From Melastoma dodecandrum (lineage: Eukaryota > Streptophyta > Magnoliopsida > Myrtales > Melastomataceae), in the NCBI GenBank assembly GCA_029817715.1, contig JARUPY010000537.1, positions 2,480,001-2,544,000 of the forward strand: a stretch of DNA of 64,000 nt, given 5' to 3'. Shown here piece by piece: positions 10,456 to 23,454 of this stretch (positions are counted from its first letter, which is position 1; each line of letters starts with the position of its first letter). A model generated the notes under the pieces. That model was not told where the DNA came from. It saw only the letters and a program-made list of their open reading frames with translations, and searched no databases. The position numbers were made by a program, and so were the translations under genes.

Positions 10456-11317
10456 TTTTTATTAGTGGAGTATTTTATTTTGTAGTCCTTTTAATTTATT
10501 TATTAAATTATTTACTATTTTTTTATTTTCTTGAGGTAATGATGTTTTGAAGATTAGATTAGTCATGATATATTGAATATTTGCCTATCAGAAACTAAAT
10601 TTATTATATGTTATGTGTCGCTACAAATTTATAAAGAACTCGTGTAAGTCATTTTAAACTATATTTTAATTAATTGTTATTAAATCTCGTAATTTTAAAA
10701 TATTCTTATAATGAGAATGTCATTAGTGGATATTTGATTGTATGTGGATAATGTATCAATAATGCTTCAATTGACTATCATTTACATTGAATCTTTCGTT
10801 GAACAAATATTTCAATTGACTTGAGTAACTTTTAATGGTCTTCTTACTGTCCCATATGGCTGGACATCTACTTATGCATCACATGTTCCCTCGACATGAA
10901 TAGCATTTGAATTCACATAATATTTAGCAACCATTTTAAATATGTTTCCTAAATCAAATCCTACTATAGTCGTCAAAAACATGTTCACTCGAAAGCAACC
11001 ACATTGGGAATATTCAATCATAAACTGTAGGGGGTTGATTTTTATAATCTGACCGTGGTCACCAATCTCTTATAAGATACAACAAGTTCTAACCGATAGA
11101 TTTATAGATTTATAGAACGAAATAAAGGAATTATAAATCTGACTTCATTCATGAGTGAAGTTAGACTAATAAAATCCGAATTCGGAATATTATTTTCAAA
11201 ATTTTGAAACTATTTACCTTTTTTCGCAAAATTTTTCCCCTTTTAAAACTATTTCCGAACATTCCTCGAGTGAAGAACAACTTTTATGACCTGTTATGTT
11301 TTGTATGGACTTCTTTA
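10456..11317. other. AT-rich spacer between the glucanase gene and its broken copy
   Basis: No remnant of the 5' two thirds of the glucanase was seen here, so the downstream copy is truncated rather than interrupted. Confidence 0.5.
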
Positions 11318-11567
11318 CCTATATGAATTTGCATTGTTAAACGAGAACATGAAACCGAGGTCGACGTCCAAGAACAACTACGGCCTGTTCAGGCCTGATG
11401 AGACACCAACTTGTTCGTTAATGACATTCGATAGCGAACAACCTCATGACAAGCGGTGCTATGAGATCGGGCAAATTTGTTGGTCCATCCCGGCCTCAGG
11501 CACCCTCCACTCCTCATCCACAAATCACTGCCCCGACTTACTAATTCATCTCTAGCGGAGCGGTATG
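11318..11567 (+). pseudogene. Truncated second copy of the GH17 glucanase 3' part
   Basis: The translation YEFALLNENMKPRSTSKN followed by NYGLFRPDETPTCSLMT matches the FALFNENLKPGPTSERN / NYGLFRPDGSPAYSLMT region of the intact gene. DNA similarity continues through the linker to the exon 2 end (TCATCTCTAGCGGAGCGGTA versus CCATCTCCTCCGGGGAGGTA), so even the intron donor region is recognisable. The homologous frame breaks downstream of that block, and all upstream sequence, including both catalytic glutamates, is missing. I infer an old tandem duplication now reduced to one fragment. Confidence 0.85.
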
Positions 11568-11684
11568 TCCACATGTGCTTCAACGGGAAATTCCGCCTTA
11601 TTAGTTGTTGTTGATTTAGTCGAGGTGTATGGAAGCTGAAATTCAACAAATATTTTAAGTCAAACGAAACATGATGCTTATAAT

Positions 11685-12245
11685 CAAATCAATTTTATTT
11701 GTATCAATTTATGACATCAACTTTGAATCAAATTTCTAGTCTTAATTTAGTTTGTTATATGATTTTGTCACAAATTTTTGTTTTTACATTAATTTTGACC
11801 AATAATGGATTTCATCATGTCAAAGCCAACAAGACTTTAATAGACAACCTTAATAGACAATATCATTTATCAACTAAAAAAGAAAAAATTTGAAAAAATG
11901 AGAAATAATATTAGAACCTTGTCTTAAGGTTTTATATTTTTGTAATTTAATGGCTAAATCAAGTGCGTTGGAAGCCGAACCTCTCAACGAGGGCCGTAGT
12001 TATTGATGGTGCTAAGAATGCACAAAATCCATGAAGGCCGGATGATGGGTCAGCTGGGGTGAAGAAGCACAAGGAGAGGTTAAAGGTTCAATATTATATG
12101 ACACATGTTAGACTATATCAAGTTCTTCTTCCGATTTCAAGAGACGAAATTCATAATTTGTCAAAATTAATAAAAAAACAAAAATTGATAATAAAATCGA
12201 ACAACAAACTAAATTAAGTACAAAATAAAAAGTTAATCCAAAGCA
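11685..12245. mobile_element. MITE, family A, copy 2
   Basis: The left end (AATTTATGACATCAACTTTG, then TTAATTTAGTTTGTTATATG and TTTTGTCACAAATTTTTG) recurs inverted at 12165-12240 (CAAAAATTGATAATAAAAT, AACAAACTAAATTAAG, AAAAAGTTAAT). The same blocks form the arms of the element at 5545-5985. The interior is unrelated or longer and contains no coding sequence. Confidence 0.55.
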
Positions 12246-13565
12246 GAAGTAGATTTTCCTTTGAGACGAGATTGTTTAAATACCCGTTGTGGTTGTAGAG
12301 GACACAAATTATCCAAGTCAACCCCCAGCAAGTGGTAACGAATGAAGATAAATTCCTTACAAAAAATTTAGGGCATTTAAAATTTGAGCATGTCAAGCTG
12401 GGTGATGATAAGAACTGTGAGTATTAAATACATTTATATATTTTTTAAAATTACATAATTTTTTAATTATTTAATAATAATAATTTTATAATTCGCCACG
12501 TATGCCTCTTATTACCTTTTGTTTCCTATATCCATCGTATAAAACACGAATATATAATCTTTGATTCTTTTTTTTTTTCAACCTGGCTGTCAATTCTCAC
12601 CAAAAAAATCCAAATTTACTAAATTTAATTGACAATTCGAATAATCATAAATAATATTAGGTGACTGAGGCAGGTAAAATTCTAATATTAACATTGATCC
12701 GCTAACAAAACATATAACATTTTTTCCAAACATGACACCAATTAATGTAACTTGTGGATGTTGTTATATTAATCTCCTTTTATAAAAATAAACCAAAATC
12801 TCAAATAACATATTTTTAAATTTGGTTACCTTCCAAAAATAATTCCTTATTTTAAGATATATTTAAAGAAAACACATGAAGTATATTAAATGTAAAATAA
12901 TACCGCTGTAATTTTTTTTTCCATAAAAATTTGACGAATTAGTGATAACAAAATTAAAAATTTACCTTAATTGTACTCGATGATTTTTATGTCATATCAC
13001 TTTAAATTAAAATTATTGAATATTTTCCAAGGTAATGGTTAGAAAAATTTAATATGGGGATCCAAGTTTATTGGTAAGCATGCGGAATTGTCAACTCTAA
13101 CATACAGACAAATAATAAATGAATTTTTGTATAAAAGTTGCCGAAATCCTCGTCCGTCCGATGAAGACACGTTTTTTGTCCGAACAGCAACTACAACAAC
13201 TAACTCCCCAAGCCGAAAGGCACAAACAAGGAGAGAAAAATCCTGTCAAAACCCACCCCATCCCTACTCCTTCAGTCCACCCGCAGCGCTACGCACCCAC
13301 CCGTCTGTAAGGAAATCACTCCCTCCGGTTCTAATCCCATCTTTGATGTTCCCTAGTTGAATGGCCCTTTGATCGTCCCCCTCATTTTCGTAGGTGAAGT
13401 TCTTTTGTTTGTTGTTTTCTGAATTACTTGTGATGATGGGGGTTCCTGGATTTCGAGGTGATTGACCCACCCGGTACTTTTTTTTTATTTGGGGTCGTTG
13501 ATAGAGAGGAGTAGGTTGCTGGGTGAATCTTAGAAGGGGATAAAGTTTTGATCTTGGACGATCGG
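12246..13565. other. Intergenic stretch and leader region upstream of the CID gene
   Basis: AT-rich to about 13085. From about 13140 the sequence becomes C-rich and CT-rich, typical of a plant 5' untranslated region, and runs to the ATG at 13566. A leader intron is possible but I could not define its borders. The open frame at 13088-13360 has no family features. Confidence 0.45.
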
Positions 13566-16500
13566 ATGGCTATCGTGGAGAACGGTAATGGTGGTGGAGT
13601 GGGAGTCGGGGTTGATTTGGGGATGAGGACGCCGACCCCTCTCGAGAACCCGGATGCCGATTCCGCTGATGAGCGCCAGGATCATCGCCTCCAGGGTCGT
13701 GTGCAGCATCCCGGCCCGACCCTTTTGATGTCCTCGATGGATCCGACCCAGGTCCGGCTCCCCCCGGATGGTGCCCGCCACGCCTTCTTCATGAACTTTG
13801 TGCAGAACAAGGGTCGTCTCCGGGAGCAGGTTCAGGTTCAGCGGCAGGATCAGAACCTGAGGGTGGTGTTGGGGAAGAATGGAGGAGGTGAGCGTGGGGA
13901 CGAGAGGGATATTAGAGAGCTGCAGGACTTGTTCTCGAATCTGAATCCTTTGGCGGAGGAGTTTGTGCCCCCGTCGCTTGCTAATGGGAACGGGACTTAT
14001 GGGTTTGCTGGGACGATTCACGGTGGCGGCAGTGGAAATGGGAATGGATTCGCTGGTATGAATGGCGAAGGAAATGCGCTTCTAAATGGGGTCGCCCTTC
14101 GGCGGGTATGTTCATATGCCCTTTTTATGTGTGAAGCAGTTATATTGCAATTGTTAATATGTGTGCTTTGTTAAATAAGTTGGACCTCACTTGATTGTGT
14201 AGGCTGGCTTCATTTTGTCCCCTTTTCATTGTATGAACAATGGGAAGCAAGATGGAGAGATTTAATGATGGTTTTGCCCACAAGGTCTTAGGAATGCTAA
14301 TTTAATGAGATTTAGGAACTAACTAGAATGTCTTGTTTTAATCTTTTCTGCCATCATGGTTATTGCAATACATGTATGTGTTGTTGATGTCAGTTCTCAA
14401 TTAGTAGCATGCAGTTTAGGGCAGTGAGCTTCAATCGCTGAGTGATCATTGGGTGTTCCTATTGTGGAGGATAACTTGATGAGATTGTAGTTTTCCATCT
14501 TTGTACAATTGTAACTTCTGGATTCGTTCTGTGGTCATTTTAAAGGTGTTATCTTGAAGCTAACTGACTAGCCATAAAACATGTCCATTGTGCTACAGAG
14601 CGGTGTATGGTATGCGTGAATATTCTCTATGTTTTAGTAAACCAAGTTGTTGGAGCGAATGGCTTGAGTTTATTCCTCTAAATTTGATTTTATGACCTGC
14701 TGATGAGAAGATAGAGGAGGATGAGACATTCTGGGGGTTAGTTATGAGATAACTCCATTTTTTTTTATCCAGTCTGATGGATAAGAATAAGAGGTTCCTT
14801 TCCTTGCACCACTCTGTTGTGGTTGTTTGCCGACTCTTTAATTTTCTTATTAGATATAAAGAGCATCCCGAAATGCAACCACTCTTGCTAATATGAGGTG
14901 CGGGGTAGTGAAGGATGGGTGCATGTCCCTGATTGTTATCCAACGGAAAAGTCTATCATGTTGACTTACCAGAACAAATTTGTGGTCTTGCTAACTCATG
15001 GAAGTTTTTCATTGCACATGAAAAATGGTCAGAACGTTTTGTAGGTTTGTTTATCTTTCCATAATGGAGTTTGATGTATGATATTGCCTTTAAATGCTAA
15101 TGGACTTGGATCATTTTCAATTGTTTGGGTCGTCTATGTATATGGAAATCTATATTAATAGATATGAGGATGAGCGTCGGTGCAATTTCCTTGGTACAAT
15201 ATGGGACAAAATGTGCTGATGTTATATCCTTTTGAATGATGAGCTAGAATGGCTCCTGAATTGTGCATTTACTTGGAGTTCTTTTGGTGAAAGTACAGAA
15301 GTCTCCTCCTGAAAGGGTTAATTGCACAGAATAAGTTTTTTGAGGATTGAATTCTAGAATAAAAATCCATTCTAAGATGTAAATTCGAGCCTAGAACCTG
15401 GTGTTCCATTATTTAGTTCTCTCATTTAGAGTTCAGAGTTTTAGAAAGCGTCCATTTGCGTCTGTCAATGAGCTATGGCATTGGGAGTAGCTACATAATT
15501 TGAGTGGTACGGAATAAATAAGTGGTAGACAAATAATGCATTGTGCTTGACTTAAACAATTGTGAGGAACTCGTGGGCACTTATTCAGACAATGATTACA
15601 TCAAACAAGTATGAGCCATGACTTTTCTCAAAGCGACGAAACTCACCAACTTTGTTTAGCTTCAAACTAATGCTGCTTCAATTTTGCCTCTCTATTATAT
15701 TAGTAACCTCAAGTGACTATGAGAAATAGCATTTATCATTGCTTGAAGTTGCTTGTTTGGTCGTCACAGGTTTTAGATTTGGACACAACCTCTTTGAAAA
15801 TGTGCATAGTAGTTTTTAGGGAAAGGCTATATATATAGACATTCTGCTTCTACCCTCACATTAGCCGGTGATCTTTCGCCCGACAGTGTCCTGCAAATGT
15901 CATCTTTTGCTTTTAAAGACATCTCTCTCGTTTTCCCACTCAGGTGCTCACTGACGGTGTAAAGTCAGTATTTGTTGTATTCAAGTGTAGGTACTATGTT
16001 CAGCTTCCCTTTACTTCTGTGGTTCATACTTTAAATTTCAATAGTGCTTGAAATGTTGGATTTCGACTGTCTTTGTGCACATTCAGTTGAGTGGGCGGAG
16101 TGAAGGTCTAGTTGAAGTGTTTTCCTTATTGTAATGTGATGAGTATTATGCTGGATCATGTGAAAGACTAATATCTAGTTATATTCATGGCATAGAAGAA
16201 GAACCATGCTCAAGGGAGACGGAGGATCAATAACCGAACCAGTATGGCTCAACGAGAAGAAATAATACAGAGGACTGTTTATGTTTCTGACATTGACCAG
16301 CAGGTCCTGAATTGTTTTCAATATTGGTTTCTTTTCCTTTCTTATTCTAGTCTACTCGCCACTTTTTCAGCTTGAGAACCTAAGCTCTATTCTTTACCTC
16401 AGGTCACTGAAGAGCAACTTGCAGCTCTTTTTGTCAACTGTGGTCAGGTACTGTTTCTACACGAGATTTTTCAGATTTTTTTCATGTAATTAATTTTTTT

Positions 16501-18227
16501 TGAGTAAAGATTCCCTGAATATTTTTCTATATGCAAAGGTTGTGGACTGCCGTATTTGTGGGGATCCTAACTCTGTACTTCGGTTTGCTTTTATTGAGTT
16601 CACTGATGAAGGTATTGCCGGCCATCAAGATGAACAAGTCCTCCGATTATTTTGCATCTTCTTTTAGGCTTGCAAGGATCCTTTTCTTTTCTTTTAAATA
16701 TTGGTTATTACTCATGTAATGCAGAGAGTGCTAGGGCTGCCTTGAATTTGTCGGGTACCATGCTTGGTTTCTATCCCGTTCGAGTGCTTCCCTCAAAAAC
16801 TGCTATTGCGCCCGTTAACCCAACTTTTTTACCTAGGGTAAGGAGAACCATCAGAGAGGCCCTTCTTTTATAGTCCCGGGATATGCATCATCTTATATTT
16901 GAACATCTCTTTGTGTTTGACTGCTACACAGAATGAAGACGAGCGTGAGATGTGCACGAGAACCATTTACTGTACAAATATTGATAAAAAGGTGAGTGCC
17001 TCTGAAGGAACGGGAGAGTTTCTGCTGGTCTAATATAGTTTTGCAGTTTTCTATTAATGTGGTATAATGTTTTATCAGGTTACTCAATCAGATGTTAAGC
17101 TCTTCTTTGAGTCTGTTTGCGGAGAGGTTTGTCGTTTGTCCTTTTCTTTTGCAATGAATCCCTCCTACTACTGATTTATTGTTTTGTCATCACCAATCCT
17201 CTCCTCTTCCCCTCTGTCCCGACTTTTTAAAGGTCTATATACGTTTAGGGGCTAATGAGGAGCCTGTCTGGTGCAGGTTTATCGGTTGAGGCTGTTAGGA
17301 GACTATCACCATTCTACCCGTATTGCATTTGTTGAGTTTGTGATGGTGAGAATTCTTTGCATAGGCCCCCAATTAATTATATCATTAATAGTGGGTTTGC
17401 AAAAATTCTTTCGCAAATCTTTGCAGTAGTAAGGCTACACATTCGTTCTTTCCCTACCATTACTGGTTGGGATTCGTTGTGTACCATGAACGTGATTGAT
17501 TTTAAATGGTGTCCAGCTGACACATGCATTTTTCTTCCGAAGCTTGTAAAAGTAGGCCTTTTAGTTTCATTCAGATCAACGATTTGGTGAATCCTGCATG
17601 CAGCTAGCAAATGACTAGACATTTGTAAACGACTCTCTTGGGCATCTGGTCTGACAAGTTAAGAATGCTTTGGGCAATGTTTGGCTTCACACTGTAATTA
17701 AACTTGCGTCATAGGACTAGAATTGTTCGTCTCCAGTATCTATGGAGGGTCCAAATCAATGGATATGGTGACGACTCTCATTATAGGTCCGTAATATGCT
17801 TTCAGTTAGTAGTTAATTAAGGATACAGAATGTGGATGCTTGTGCTAATAAGCCTCTTGGACCATGTTGTTCTTGTCGTCTGGTAAGGCCGGACTCTGAA
17901 AATAAAACTGCGAGATTCATTCCTATTCTTGAGTTTTTACATTTCTTTTCACAGATTCTGATAAAGTAACTGTCGATGATGTGTGGATTTTATTCCAGGC
18001 TGAAAGTGCGATCGCGGCCCTTAACTGCAGTGGCGTTGTTCTGGGATCTCTGCCAATAAGGTCTGTCTGATGAGAACCCTCAGCTTTCAGTCTCTCCTTA
18101 TGGACTGGAGTTCATTTTACTTGATATTACTGCGAGTATGTGGCTCAACTATTTGTGTGTACTTTCCAGGGTGAGCCCGTCGAAGACACCAGTCCGCCCT
18201 CGGGCTCCTCGCATGACAATGCATTGA
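13566..18227 (+). CDS. Polyadenylate-binding protein-interacting protein, CID8-13 class (PAM2 motif plus two RRMs)
   Basis: Ten exons join in frame to 391 aa: 13566-14105, 16196-16303, 16403-16447, 16539-16611, 16725-16837, 16932-16991, 17079-17126, 17277-17345, 17999-18060 and 18170-18227. All introns are GT-AG; the first is 2,090 bp. The Gly-rich N-terminus carries a PAM2 motif (SNLNPLAEEFVPPSL, about 124-138), the peptide that binds the MLLE domain of poly(A)-binding protein. A basic segment (about 181-198, KKN...GRRRINNR) is a likely nuclear localisation signal. Two RRMs follow. The first runs from about 207 to 282, with RNP2 TVYVSDI and RNP1-like LRFAFIEF. The second runs from about 303 to 380, with TIYCTNI and TRIAFVEF. 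This order matches Arabidopsis CID8-CID13; orthology to one member cannot be settled by eye. The likely role is RNA binding with recruitment of poly(A)-binding protein. The gene is convergent with the ADH-like gene, with 620 bp between stop codons. Confidence 0.93.
14106..16195 (+). other. Large first intron of the CID gene
   Basis: This 2,090-bp intron, GTATGT to CATAG, is T-rich and contains no open frame or transposon signature that I recognise. A reverse-strand open frame near 14593-14943 has no family features. Confidence 0.6.
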
Positions 18228-18846
18228 GCGCTTCCCCCCATCGTCCACCTGACCGACAACCCCCAAATTTCCTACTCTCCTCGCACCTACACACACATCA
18301 ATCAACCTCATCAAACATCCATGTGAAAAGTTTTATCCCTTCTCTCCATGTCTGCAGTGGCTGCTTGTCATGTGTGCATAGTTTTCTTTCGGATGGTAAT
18401 TTGGATCGGTTAGACAGAGATGGGGAGTGTTTTTTGGCGGGTAAATGACCCGTGCTTTTGTCATAGTCTTCCGTTCCGTCGTATAGAGTTTTTTGAGTTG
18501 GAAGTTAACATCAAGGAGGTCATGGAAGTTTGAAGAGAATACGTATCTTTGGATTTGGACAGCGTGTTTAACTATGAATGTTTTAAGAGGTTCGCAGGAG
18601 ATCTCCCGACTTTGGCTCCAAGTAAACCATAAGTCCACTTGGTGACTGATTCAAGAGGGTTATCCACAAACATGGTTGAAAAGTTCACAACATCTGGGTC
18701 ATGTATAAGTGCTTAACACGAGTACGACATTGCCCGAGAGCATATAACGCCTTCTTCGATGGAGGACTTACGATGGCATCACACCAGATCTGCTATTGAC
18801 TTTTATACATGCTTTGCTTCAAACATGAATGATAAACTATCTTCTT
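18228..18846. other. 3' regions between two convergent genes
   Basis: These 620 bp must hold both 3' untranslated regions. No additional gene was seen, and the polyadenylation sites cannot be fixed from sequence alone. Confidence 0.5.
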
Positions 18847-21800
18847 TCAGAGCTGCATTATGCATCTCAGAGACTTCCCTTCCATAAGGAGCTGGATTGC
18901 CTCGTTGATCCGGTCGAACGGAAGCTCGTGAGTAACGAACTTGTCCAAATCCACGGCCTGCGACACGAGCATCATCCACGTGAGAATGCACACACCCATA
19001 TAACTAATGAATAAACATGTCTCTATCTGCGACGTGTTGTACCCCAGAGAAGCATTGCTTGGCAAACGTGGTCATTTGCGATCTGCCCTTAAATCCGCCA
19101 AAGGTGCACCCGGTGATCCGGCGGCCATCAAAGAGTTCCATCGGATGAATTGGCAGCAAGTCGGGCCGGGCTTGCACGCCCAACAGTACAGTCAATCCCC
19201 ATCCCTGCAATGCAGCAACAAACTCATTACACCAGCGATAATGGTTCGCACCGACGCAACCACAAACCAACAAGTGGGGGAACACAACGACGACGAACCG
19301 GGTTGGTCGATGAGAAGGCTCCTCGGAGGACGTCGATGTTGCCGGCACACTCGAAGCTGACGTCGACGCCCAGGCCGTTGGTCAACTTGATTATTTCCTG
19401 AAATTTCCGTAATAAATTTCAAGACAAGTGGGTGGAAATGTCAATGGGAGCGTCACAATTTGTTGCTTTTGGCCCTTCATTTAAATGATTTGGCATTACT
19501 AATAAGGTTTTGTTAACGGATGCCTTTGCCGCCTAATAGATATAAATAATAAAAAATAATTATTAACATAATTTATAATTTCAAAATATTCTAAAATAAA
19601 GAAAAAACATGTCTTACGAAATATATTAAATACATAAAACACAACTAATGAAATATATTAAATATTAAAACACTAAATCTAAAGTACATTAGTAGCTTCT
19701 TAAAGGGTGTGGGTCCATCCAAGACTATCTACACCTAAATTTTATTCAAGCATACAAACAAAAAATGCATTATTAATTACACATCATGCTCATGAAAATA
19801 AATTCAACAAAAGAAGTTTCGTTATTATTATAATTATTTCAAGAAAAATAATCATTTTCATTACCTTAATAAATCAAACTTTAATATATACTCGGTTTTA
19901 GTTTAATAATGTCATTTATTTTAATTTATGACTTAATTTAGTGTTATAAAGAAAGACCTGGTGAACGGGAGTTTGAATCTCCTTGGGATTAATGAAATCA
20001 GTGACCCCAAAACCTCGGCCTGCACGTAAAAAAATTAATCGTATTATTAGAAATAAGATCGATCGTCAATCAATGTTGGATCTAAGTTCGGCGGTATCGT
20101 ACGTTCAACGCTTCATTTACCTTTCTCGAACTTAGCGGAGTTGATATCGACCCCGATGATTCTCGATGCCCCTCGGGCACGTGCTCCAGCTGCGACCTGA
20201 TACGATTGCGGATACCGTGTCCATATCATCCCGCGGCCAGCAACGAGTACGCAAACCAGTCATCTATGTCATACGGTATGTTCATTTATTTCATGCTTAA
20301 TCCTAACAGCGACCGGGAGAATGACGTACGAAAGTTTTCTTTTTCTTTTAACCTATGGACAAAGAGACAAAGGTAGCCCTCCAATTGACGAGGAATTGGG
20401 GCCCGTTTGGTTGTGCCAAATTCCCAAAGTTTATAAACCTTTCGGAATTCCCAAAAATCTTGAAGTTTTCGGAGAAATTTTATAAGAAAAAATTTAGAGA
20501 TTTTTCCAAACCAAACATGCCTTTAACTTCTATCGAAAGCTACTCTAGCGTTGACTTTGATAAAAATGTAAACATTCTTCGGCGGTGTCGAACAAGATAA
20601 TACGTATAAGACGTGACATACGTATATGAAATAAAAATAATACGTGATGGAATTAAGATGACTTACCGCAAGGCCGACGGCGCCCAATCCGAAGATGGCG
20701 ACGGTGGAACCAACTTGCAGATTGGCAGTGTTCCATGCAGCCCCAACTCCTTTTCGATTCGATTCGAGTCAAAGCACATTTTAAAATGTTATGTATAAGA
20801 TCAAATGCATTGAATCATTCGTTATGTAGACGGCATCCATTTTTGTTGTTCGCATTAAATTCTTGAGTTTGACACCAGATGGAGCCCCACGTAATTAATA
20901 CCCTTATGATAAAATTATGCTTAGAGGTGAGGTTAATTAAGGATTTTGACGAAGGAAAACGAGTACCGGTTGAGATTCCGCAGCTGAGCAAGCTCATCTT
21001 GTCGAGGGGGAGGTGATCGTCGACCTTAACGACGCAACTAGAGTCGACCACGGTGTACTCGCTGAACGTCGAGGTGTTTAGGAAGTGGTAGATGGGGGTC
21101 CCGTCCTTGGTCCTGAACCTAGTCGTCCCGTCCCTAACCATAAGCTTCCTCATCGGGTCAACCCCAAACTTCAGGCACATGTTGGTATTCTCGCTCTTGC
21201 AGTAGGCGCACTCCCGGCACTCGCCCTGGAAGATCGGAATGACATGGTCTCCTTCCTTTAGGTGCACTACGCCGGCCCCTACACTCTCTATCACCCTTCA
21301 CAAACAAACAAACCATCAGGTCAGACCCCTCGTGACTGAACGACACCGTCCCGGAACGCGAGTCCCCGTCGTGCGATTTCCATACCCGGAGGCTTCGTGG
21401 CCGAGGATCCTTGGGAATGCCCTTTGAGCTTCGTTCTACAAAGTCAAACAAAAACCACATCCCCCAGACAAACGAACAAATTCCACATCAATGCAAGGCA
21501 ACAATCAATGCCAATCTCTACCCATGGGACAATTTTTATGCCAATCTCTCTATCCATGGGATTACTGCAATAAAAATAAAAATCTTGTCGTGTATTCATT
21601 TAATTCGGCCTCCTCATATCGTCAGAGAAATTGCAGTCTGGATGGATATGCATTCCCACGAATGCTATACCCGCTATGGTTATATTTACTATCGGAATCG
21701 AGTTTGGATTAGCTAGAATAAAACTTTGAATATAGGACGATAAAAAAATATAAAAAACATTTAGTAAATTATAAAACTTATGTATATTTAAAAAAATAAA

Positions 21801-22299
21801 TTCGATGTTATATAATATTATTACAGTGCTACTTTCTATGTATCGGAGACATGATTATAATGATAATTAGCACAGATGATGTGTTTTGTCGAGGATTTTC
21901 AAATTATTCTTTCTCTGATTATTTGTGGTCTTTTTCCTTCACATCCTGATAAATATCTAGTTTTTGGAAAGAAAGAAGCTATGGGAGACGAACAGTAGTA
22001 TCACGGCGGAGAAGACGTCACCTCGCCGATCCAAAACCCGAGGTCGGTATGGCATATCGAGGTGAAGAGTATCCTGATCCGAACTTCCATCTCCTTCGGC
22101 GGGTCGACGCGGATCTCCTCCATCACCAGAGGCTCCTTCGGTCCCCACAGCACGGCCGCTAACCACAAAGAGGAACCGTCATCAATGAAAAAACAAAATT
22201 CGTCGATAAACCAGTGGCGTGGTTATTCCATTTGACGGTACCTTTGCAGAAAATGACTTTCCCGGCGGTGGCAGATCGATCTTCCTCGATGCTTCCCAT
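18847..22299 (-). CDS. Zinc-dependent alcohol dehydrogenase-like protein (medium-chain dehydrogenase)
   Basis: Ten exons on the minus strand (22299-22242, 22158-22022, 21435-21386, 21295-20967, 20749-20667, 20196-20121, 20019-19958, 19397-19299, 19204-19043, 18957-18847) join without a break to 388 aa; all introns are GT-AG. Catalytic zinc ligands are Cys55 (TSICHTDLG), His78 (ILGHEASG) and Cys187 (LLSCGIST). The structural zinc uses Cys108, 111, 114 and 122 (ECRECAYC...NMC). The NAD-binding Rossmann motif is GLGAVG at 212-217, with the ribose-binding Asp at 236 (GVDINSAKF). The C-terminus has [20 protein letters not shown] and GGFKG, typical of the plant ADH-like group (At1g22430, At4g22110, At1g64710 types) rather than classical ADH1. 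It should interconvert an alcohol and aldehyde with NAD(H), probably in the cytosol; the substrate is unknown. Intron 5 holds a small MITE. Confidence 0.92.
20398..20522. mobile_element. Small MITE inside intron 5 of the ADH-like gene
   Basis: The ends form an imperfect inverted repeat: GGGCCCGTTTGGTTGTG at the left, and AGGCATGTTTGGTTTGG read on the other strand at the right. GGCCCGTTTGGTT-type ends are common in small plant MITEs. No clear target duplication was found. The element lies wholly inside the intron and leaves the splice sites intact. Confidence 0.5.
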
Positions 22300-22420
22300 C
22301 TCGGCCGGTTACCACGTAAGACTCCCGGGGGGGAATACTACGAGAAGATACCTCCGCGGCGACGAAAGGGTCGGTATCTTTTCTTCTTATGGATGGATTG
22401 AAGAAGGCATGGGAGGGGGA

Positions 22421-22428
22421 TTTTTATA
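22421..22428 (-). promoter_or_regulatory. Probable TATA box of the ADH-like gene
   Basis: On the minus strand the sequence is TATAAAAA, about 120 bp upstream of the ATG at 22299. Initiation about 30 bp downstream would leave a leader of about 95 nt. Confidence 0.5.
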
Positions 22429-23454
22429 CACCACTTATTTGGAGATGGGCGAAATATTATTTTGGCCATATTTTAAGAGGAGTAAGAGAAAAAAAGAAAT
22501 GGCTTCATTGTTGGGTCAATACGTCAAGGTCGTGTCATTTTCATTGGAATCTTCACTCCTCCCATTTATTTGTCTTTTTTACCTAATGGCAGACCAATCT
22601 CCATATTTTTGTTTCCCAACTTTTTATTTCTTTAGTACTATCACAATCATTTTATTTATTATTTATTATATATATATAGTTGATAATTTCGAATTATTTG
22701 AAATTATACACAGATTTATGGTCGAATTTGTCTAAAAAAAATCATAAAATTATTTTTAGATGATTTCTACCTTAAAATAGAATTGACAAAAGAATAGTTT
22801 CCCGTTTTGCATTTGATGTTTTTTTTTAGCCGATGAGATCTAATTTTTCCTTATAGAGCACTATTACTAATAAATGGGGATAATATGCAAACACTAATAA
22901 AATGAGTTAGTTGTACAACGAAAACAAGAATTTGATTTTCTTCCTCTTTTTTTATAAGTAACTAAAGCATAATTTCTTATTGCTTTAATAAGGTATGCCG
23001 TATTTTTTATTTTTTTTATTTTTTAGCCCAAATTTAAATTACATTGTAATTCATGTCTTATATAGTCATCAGAGGTGTAATGTTTTGTGATGGGATCTCG
23101 TAACGGAAGGTGTATTTCTCGTTGATCGATCTATTATTATTTACACATGAAAATTTCGGTCAAAGAGCGTGTCACTCTCCATAAAATTTTTTGACTAGTA
23201 TCTCAAGAAAAAATTTCTAAATGAAGATTTGTGATTCTGGAAAAGGGCGTTTCGAGAGAATCTTTGATTGAAAACCTCTCGAGAAAATATATATATATTA
23301 CGAGAGAATATAAATATTTAATCAGTTGCCGATTGAAGAAGTCCATAAAATTCCAGTTGGTTTCTCTTGAAACGCAACTCAAACACGAACAACAAGTCAA
23401 ACATAATTCAAAACTTAGATTTTATCTTTTCTTTTTATTTTGAAAGTGTTATGA

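Noticed and set aside
13530..14021. Minus-strand open frame of 163 codons across CID exon 1
   Set aside because: Antisense of a GC-rich real exon; composition explains its length.
22214..22735. Plus-strand open frame of 173 codons
   Set aside because: It overlaps the first exon and promoter of the ADH-like gene in antisense; the translation is low-complexity and hydrophobic without motifs.
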